Program-made: the position numbers and the translations under genes | Origin: Acidobacteriaceae bacterium | Lineage (GTDB): Bacteria > Acidobacteriota > Terriglobia > Terriglobales > Acidobacteriaceae | NCBI GenBank assembly: GCA_003156235.1 | Contig: PMGP01000171.1 | Span: 10,491 to 21,680, forward strand | Reading direction: 5' to 3' | DNA length: 11,190 bases | The notes under the pieces: model-generated | What the model saw: the letters and a program-made list of their open reading frames with translations, nothing else | The model's database searches: none | What the model was told of the DNA's origin: nothing | Part shown: positions 8,315-11,190 of the stretch, piece by piece | How positions within the stretch are numbered: position 1 is the stretch's first letter | Layout of the letters: every line of letters begins with the position of its first letter

Positions 8315-8965
8315 ATGAACAGCAACGATTGGGCAGTCATCAGGCTGCACTTGCAAAGCGCAATCTGCAGGACAGTGCAACAATTCCGGGAGCATCCCGC
8401 AGACTTTCTCTCCGAAAATGACATTCAGGCTGTGCTGTTCACAGCGCTTCGCAACGAGATGCACGGTGTCCGGATGCAGTATGAAGCTTCGCACGAAAAA
8501 GACCTACGCTTTGGAAAAGCCTTCGATATTAACCGCGTGATGACCGAATATAGGATTGCCGCGGTGGGTGCTTGCGACATAGTGGTCTTATGCAGTGAGC
8601 AAGGTCCTAAGCCCGCTGCTCTTTGGGGGCAACCCTGCCGCATCGGCATTGAAATCAAGTTTTGGCAGGCTTTGGAACGCCACTACTGGAACGAACCTCG
8701 GGGACCTCGGAAGGATGTCGATAAACTTCAACGGTATTGGATGATGCGAAACCAGACCGAGCAGTCTTTCACCGGTATTGTCATGCTGTTCCGTCATCCC
8801 TGCGCCTTCCCCTGTCAGGAAATGGATGAGATTGCCAGCACAGATCAGGAAGCCGCATACCCTGAAAACGGCGTGGCAATTCATGTGATCAGTCAAGAAG
8901 GCCATTGGTGGAAGATGGCTCCAGTTTCAAAGCTAACCGACGTCACTGCACCAAATACGGACTAG
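8315..8965 (+). CDS. Unrecognised protein with a candidate PD-(D/E)XK nuclease site
   Basis: I do not recognise a named family for this 216-residue protein. What can be seen is an arrangement typical of PD-(D/E)XK nucleases: a first helix with a conserved-type glutamate (SENDIQAVLFTAL, E34), a strand with an aspartate (CDIVVL, D88), a second strand with E-x-K (IGIEIKFW, E113 and K115), then a helix (KDVDKLQRYW, 133-142) as often follows the active site. No transmembrane segment or signal peptide is visible. The gene starts five bases after the HNH stop; the ribosome-binding site is weak, so expression may rely on coupling. GC is about 52% in the line I counted, lower than the HNH gene. Its place in the operon suggests an effector nuclease or an end-processing factor. 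The nuclease call rests on motif spacing alone. Confidence 0.75.
   Translation: MNSNDWAVIRLHLQSAICRTVQQFREHPADFLSENDIQAVLFTALRNEMHGVRMQYEASHEKDLRFGKAFDINRVMTEYRIAAVGACDIVVLCSEQGPKPAALWGQPCRIGIEIKFWQALERHYWNEPRGPRKDVDKLQRYWMMRNQTEQSFTGIVMLFRHPCAFPCQEMDEIASTDQEAAYPENGVAIHVISQEGHWWKMAPVSKLTDVTAPNTD
8944..8963 (+). repeat. Copy 2 of the 20-bp direct repeat, at the end of the PD-(D/E)XK candidate gene
   Basis: This matches the HNH tail at 8286-8305 in 17 of 20 positions but is read in a different frame by the gene here (APNTD then stop). In the frame used by the HNH gene it would read HCTKYGL, close to that protein's HRTKYGF ending. Confidence 0.55.
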
Positions 8966-8968
8966 GGC

Positions 8969-8974
8969 GGGAGA
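8969..8974 (+). promoter_or_regulatory. Shine-Dalgarno site for the acidic-tail protein gene
   Basis: GGGAGA lies four bases before the ATG at 8979, in the 13-base gap after the upstream stop, and supports that start. Confidence 0.6.
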
Positions 8975-8978
8975 AACG

Positions 8979-9503
8979 ATGCCTCAGAACTATCAGTTCG
9001 ACTCAGAAGACAAACCAATTATCTTTGCCATCGACGGGTTGGTTCGGAGACTGATCTATTCAGGTAAGCTCCGACCTGCGGAGATCGTCAGCGTGGCGAA
9101 GATCTTGCACGTGCTGGTGAACCTTCCCAGCGTGAATGAGGATGTCTCCGTCACTGTAGAACTAAAGGCCAAGCGGGAAGGCTACGGGCTGTTCAAATCC
9201 TTCCGATTCTCAGTAAGCAATGAGCTTCATCTGGAATGTGCGACACGCGACGGGATTCTGACCATGGAATGGCATGCGTTCCCTGGACGGCGCACCGAGC
9301 GGGATGAGTATTGGGAATCAGAATGGATGCCGCATTTCTACAGTTCGGATCAGCCCCTTGCATTGAATCTTGACGACTGTGAAATCACAGTGGAGGACGA
9401 AGACAATCCACTGCTTTTCGAGCCTGATCAGGATGATTGTGAAGCTACAGAGGAACCTCCTGCCGAGAGCGAGTTGAATACTTCCTCCGAGCAGCAAGCG
9501 TGA
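8979..9503 (+). CDS. Hypothetical protein with a strongly acidic C-terminal tail
   Basis: I do not recognise this 174-residue protein. Residues 1-120 look like a compact globular domain: a helical start (IIFAIDGLVRRLIYSGKL, then AEIVSVAKILHVL) followed by beta-type segments (VSVTVELKAKREG, SFRFSVSNELHLECA, ILTMEWHAF). Residues 122-174 contain 18 Asp or Glu and no Lys, Arg or His, and are likely disordered. Within the tail, DDCE-x-T occurs twice, at 132-137 and 152-157, a small internal repeat. The start follows a good ribosome-binding site, and the gene lies in the same operon, 13 bases after the previous stop. An acidic tail could contact basic partners such as nucleases or mimic DNA, but nothing shows this directly. 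It may be a regulatory or immunity-type subunit of the system. Confidence 0.75.
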   Translation: MPQNYQFDSEDKPIIFAIDGLVRRLIYSGKLRPAEIVSVAKILHVLVNLPSVNEDVSVTVELKAKREGYGLFKSFRFSVSNELHLECATRDGILTMEWHAFPGRRTERDEYWESEWMPHFYSSDQPLALNLDDCEITVEDEDNPLLFEPDQDDCEATEEPPAESELNTSSEQQA

Positions 9504-9511
9504 TAAGGAGG
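9504..9511 (+). promoter_or_regulatory. Near-perfect Shine-Dalgarno site for the last operon gene
   Basis: TAAGGAGG matches the expected anti-Shine-Dalgarno complement in full and lies five bases before the ATG at 9517. It is the strongest such site in the operon, so the last gene may be made at a relatively high level. Confidence 0.75.
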
Positions 9512-9516
9512 CCGCA

Positions 9517-9960
9517 ATGGCAGACACACGGGTACAACTCGAAGTTGAAGATTGGGTGCGACAGCAGTGGATGCCGCCGCATTTTGGTATGAACTTCTAC
9601 CGTGAGCGGTTGAAGATCAGATCAGGCGGCGTGTTCGACTTTGACGCTGTGAGCGGCGACAAGAGCATAGTTGCTACGATCTCGACGAGTGGGGCAAAAA
9701 CCTCCGGCGGCAAATACGCGGTAGGCAAGATCCTGAAGATCCGGTCAGACATGCTCTTTCTTACGATGGCAGAGGCAAAGCGAAGGGTCGTTGTTCTGAC
9801 GGAGCAAGATATGCATGAGCAATGCCTGAAGGAGAAAGAGGGCGGACGAGTCCCCCAGGAAATTGAGTTTGTCTATGCACCTTTACCTGAGAAGCTGAAT
9901 GAACTCCTAGTTGCAGCACGCCGTAAAGCCTCAGTTGAGTCCGGAGGCGTGGGACAATAA
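9517..9960 (+). CDS. Hypothetical protein, possibly a degenerate restriction-endonuclease fold
   Basis: This 147-residue protein resembles uncharacterised bacterial proteins I have seen but cannot name. A helix near the start (VEDWVRQQWM) is followed by GGVFDFDAVSGDKSIVATI at 37-55, then GGKYAVGKILKIRSDMLFL at 64-82 and RRVVVLTEQDMH at 89-100. The strand-turn-strand with D41 and D43, then IVATIS, has the shape of a PD-(D/E)XK core, but the place of E-x-K is taken by T54-I-S56, so if the fold is right the site is probably inactive or altered. It could then bind DNA or pair with the preceding nuclease candidate. The start is fixed by the strong ribosome-binding site. It is the last plus-strand gene, 13 bases after the previous stop. 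The function is unknown. Confidence 0.78.
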   Translation: MADTRVQLEVEDWVRQQWMPPHFGMNFYRERLKIRSGGVFDFDAVSGDKSIVATISTSGAKTSGGKYAVGKILKIRSDMLFLTMAEAKRRVVVLTEQDMHEQCLKEKEGGRVPQEIEFVYAPLPEKLNELLVAARRKASVESGGVGQ

Positions 9961-10137
9961 TCATTTCCTTGGAAAACCTGGGATCGGGGCTGGCCCGGTG
10001 GTGTTCAGACAATAAATTGGGACGCGACCTCACACGCAAATGCGTCCACCGGCCCACCACCTGCGGCCAAAAGATTCTCTTCGGCTTTGAGAACACCTAG
10101 CCACTGAGAAATTTATGTTCTCAGAAGCTGATCATTC
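9961..10137. other. Gene-free convergent junction with inverted repeats
   Basis: No gene is visible here. Several short perfect inverted repeats lie in it: ggtggtg at 9997-10003 with caccacc at 10055-10061; ccggtgg at 9995-10001 with ccaccgg at 10046-10052 (an alternative pairing); ggacgc at 10020-10025 with gcgtcc at 10042-10047. The first and third can form together as nested stems. They may end transcription from either side or reflect a recombination junction. No run of T follows the stems on either strand, so a classic intrinsic terminator is not shown. Confidence 0.45.
10104..10124 (-). terminator. Hairpin just after the Gp157-family gene, possible terminator
   Basis: ctgagaa at 10104-10110 and ttctcag at 10118-10124 form a perfect 7-bp stem with a 7-base loop, 13 bases beyond the minus-strand stop. 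There is no T tract after it in the minus-strand direction, so the call is tentative. Confidence 0.35.
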
Positions 10138-10743
10138 CTATTTGATTCGCAGGTGCCATCCCCGCCGCAGCTCAGCGCCGGGTACCTCTTCTTCTCTCTG
10201 AATGGTTGCCTTGATCGATTCCGTATCCGGCCTTGACTCTTCCACTGAGCACTCCAGCATTTTGCTGAGTTCGTCGGGGAGATTTGCCAGAACGGTTTCC
10301 CAGAGGACGCCGCCGACGCGGGCATCGATCTTGCGATAGGCCAATGGCAAGGCTTCCTCATCGGTGATCCGTACCGAGTCCTGACTGTTCTTCTGGGCGC
10401 GCAGGGTGAACTCGCGTCCCTCGATCGCTTTGAGCTCCCGGCTCATCAGGTAGTAGAGGACCATGTTCTTGGTTCGCTCTACTTTGCCGGCAGCAGCGCG
10501 CGCCCGGTCGCTTAGCCGGACAACCTCGGCGCGGCAGAACTGTTCACGCGCCTCCATCCGGCGCAGGAAACGCCCGATCCGGTCCACCTTTTCACCGTGG
10601 GCCGAACAGAATTGCTGGAAACGGGCGACGATCTCCTCGGCAGGTTCTCCGCCCTGTGCAGTTTGCTCCTCAATCTCATCGAGAAGGCCATCCAGTTCTG
10701 TGTCGATCTCAAAAAGCGAATTTGTATCAGCAATTGTTGACAT
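10138..10743 (-). CDS. Siphovirus Gp157-family protein
   Basis: This protein of 201 residues (from the ATG at 10743) has the layout of the Gp157 family: a charged, helical N-terminal half likely to form a coiled coil (about 15-100), a KNMVLYYLM segment at 93-100, and the C-terminal pattern FTLRAQKNSQDSVRITDEE followed by LPLAYRKI, close to the family's F-x-L-R...SV-x-I-x-D-E...P-x-x-Y. The family is named after a Streptococcus thermophilus phage Sfi protein, and bacterial carriers have been suggested to resist phage; its biochemical role is not settled. An in-frame GTG at 10758 would add five residues (206 aa); I prefer the ATG because a purine-rich GAGAAAAAGAA precedes it. It lies 39 bases after the RNase H stop and is probably co-transcribed. 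Its presence points to a phage or integrated element. Confidence 0.82.
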   Translation of the reverse strand: MSTIADTNSLFEIDTELDGLLDEIEEQTAQGGEPAEEIVARFQQFCSAHGEKVDRIGRFLRRMEAREQFCRAEVVRLSDRARAAAGKVERTKNMVLYYLMSRELKAIEGREFTLRAQKNSQDSVRITDEEALPLAYRKIDARVGGVLWETVLANLPDELSKMLECSVEESRPDTESIKATIQREEEVPGAELRRGWHLRIK

Positions 10744-10782
10744 GGTTCTTTTTCTCACTGGAGTTGTGGTGTGCCAGCGGCA

Positions 10783-11190
10783 TCAGGCAGCAATTTGTTC
10801 CTGAATGGTGGCTGTTCTGGCTGCTTGGTAGGCCAGTGCATCGGCGCGGGACTGGATGGGATGACCGTTATGACCTCTAATCCATCGCCAACGAATTGTC
10901 CGCTGCGTGTTAAGAAGGATTAGCTCGCGCCACAGCTTCTGGTGCTGCAACTCAAAGCCACGACTATTGCGCCAGCCAAACCGCTGCCAGCGAAAGACCA
11001 GGAACCGCATTCCGTCGATCAGCAATTCCGAGTCAGAGCGCAATTCGATTCGCGCACCGGTTGGCGTCAGGCGCAGTGCCTCGACTGCGGCGCGCAGTTC
11101 CATTTCAGAAACGGTTGACCACGGAACTGATCCGGCGATCTCCTGCCGTTTTGTCCCGTGAAGCACGATAGCTGCCCAGCCGGCAGGACC
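10783..11190 (-). CDS. Ribonuclease HI, N-terminus outside window
   Basis: The frame is open to the right edge and its first visible residues, GPAGWAAIVLHG, are the usual continuation of the first RNase H strand, so the gene starts beyond 11190. A start at the GTG at 11166 would cut the first strand and is unlikely. Visible catalytic residues are the Glu of SEMELRAAVEAL (11113-11078 region), the Asp of LRSDSELLIDGM and the last Asp of the GHNGHPIQSRADALA block; the first catalytic Asp should be just upstream. The enzyme cuts RNA in RNA-DNA hybrids. The substrate-binding basic stretch (FRWQRFGWRNSRG) is present, which suits a full bacterial RNase HI. The visible part is 135 codons of a normal length near 150. 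Standing before a Gp157 gene, it is more likely a mobile-element copy than the housekeeping gene, but the latter cannot be excluded. Confidence 0.88.
   Translation of the reverse strand, partial: GPAGWAAIVLHGTKRQEIAGSVPWSTVSEMELRAAVEALRLTPTGARIELRSDSELLIDGMRFLVFRWQRFGWRNSRGFELQHQKLWRELILLNTQRTIRWRWIRGHNGHPIQSRADALAYQAARTATIQEQIAA

Noticed and set aside
10463..10804. A plus-strand open frame opposite the Gp157-family gene
   Set aside because: The minus-strand reading gives a clear Gp157-family protein, while the plus-strand one is Ser/Arg-rich without a domain.
1..11190. CRISPR array, tRNA, rRNA, insertion sequence or integrase
   Set aside because: I saw no regularly spaced repeats, no tRNA- or rRNA-like stretch, and no transposase or recombinase motifs in any supported frame.

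Overview
The window is about 11.2 kb of moderately high-GC bacterial DNA in two convergent parts. From 1 to 9960 there is one tightly packed plus-strand operon of seven genes. From 10138 to the right edge there are two minus-strand genes. A 177-bp gene-free junction lies between them. The genes are GC-rich with a strong C-ending codon preference in several of them, spaced by 4-bp ATGA overlaps or short gaps, and preceded by good Shine-Dalgarno sequences. This fits a Gram-negative, environmental-type bacterium. Acidobacteriota would suit the composition, but that is a guess and no gene here fixes the taxonomy.

Plus-strand operon. (1) The C-terminal end of a protein with a DUF1998-type domain carrying a four-cysteine cluster, cut by the left edge. 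Such domains occur in MrfA-like and Druantia DruE-like helicases and in DISARM DrmB. (2) A complete 923-aa SNF2-type helicase resembling DrmD. (3) A 1368-aa Eco57I-like N6-adenine methyltransferase resembling the class 1 DISARM methylase DrmMI. (4) A 257-aa HNH endonuclease. (5) A 216-aa protein in which I see a candidate PD-(D/E)XK nuclease site. (6) A 174-aa unknown protein with a very acidic tail. (7) A 147-aa unknown protein that may be a degenerate nuclease fold. Together these look like a multi-gene, methylation-based anti-phage or restriction system: the methylase would mark self DNA, the helicases would recognise or move along foreign DNA, and the HNH and PD-(D/E)XK proteins could cut it. 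The order is not the DISARM arrangement I know, and the last three genes are not part of the described DISARM set, so a DISARM relative or hybrid is the most interesting reading. This is inference.

Composition is mosaic. Inside the methyltransferase gene, the stretch after the NPPW motif (about 5780-7130) falls to roughly 45-55% GC, against about 63-67% on both sides. It covers the region expected to hold target recognition, which suggests a swapped specificity module. The small genes after the HNH gene also have lower and more uneven GC than the HNH gene.

Right part. On the minus strand, a ribonuclease HI (start beyond the right edge) is followed by a Gp157-family protein. Gp157 proteins are typical of phages and integrated elements, so the defence operon probably sits on or beside a mobile element. 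I found no integrase, transposase, tRNA, rRNA, CRISPR array or recognisable promoter for the plus-strand operon, whose beginning is outside the window.
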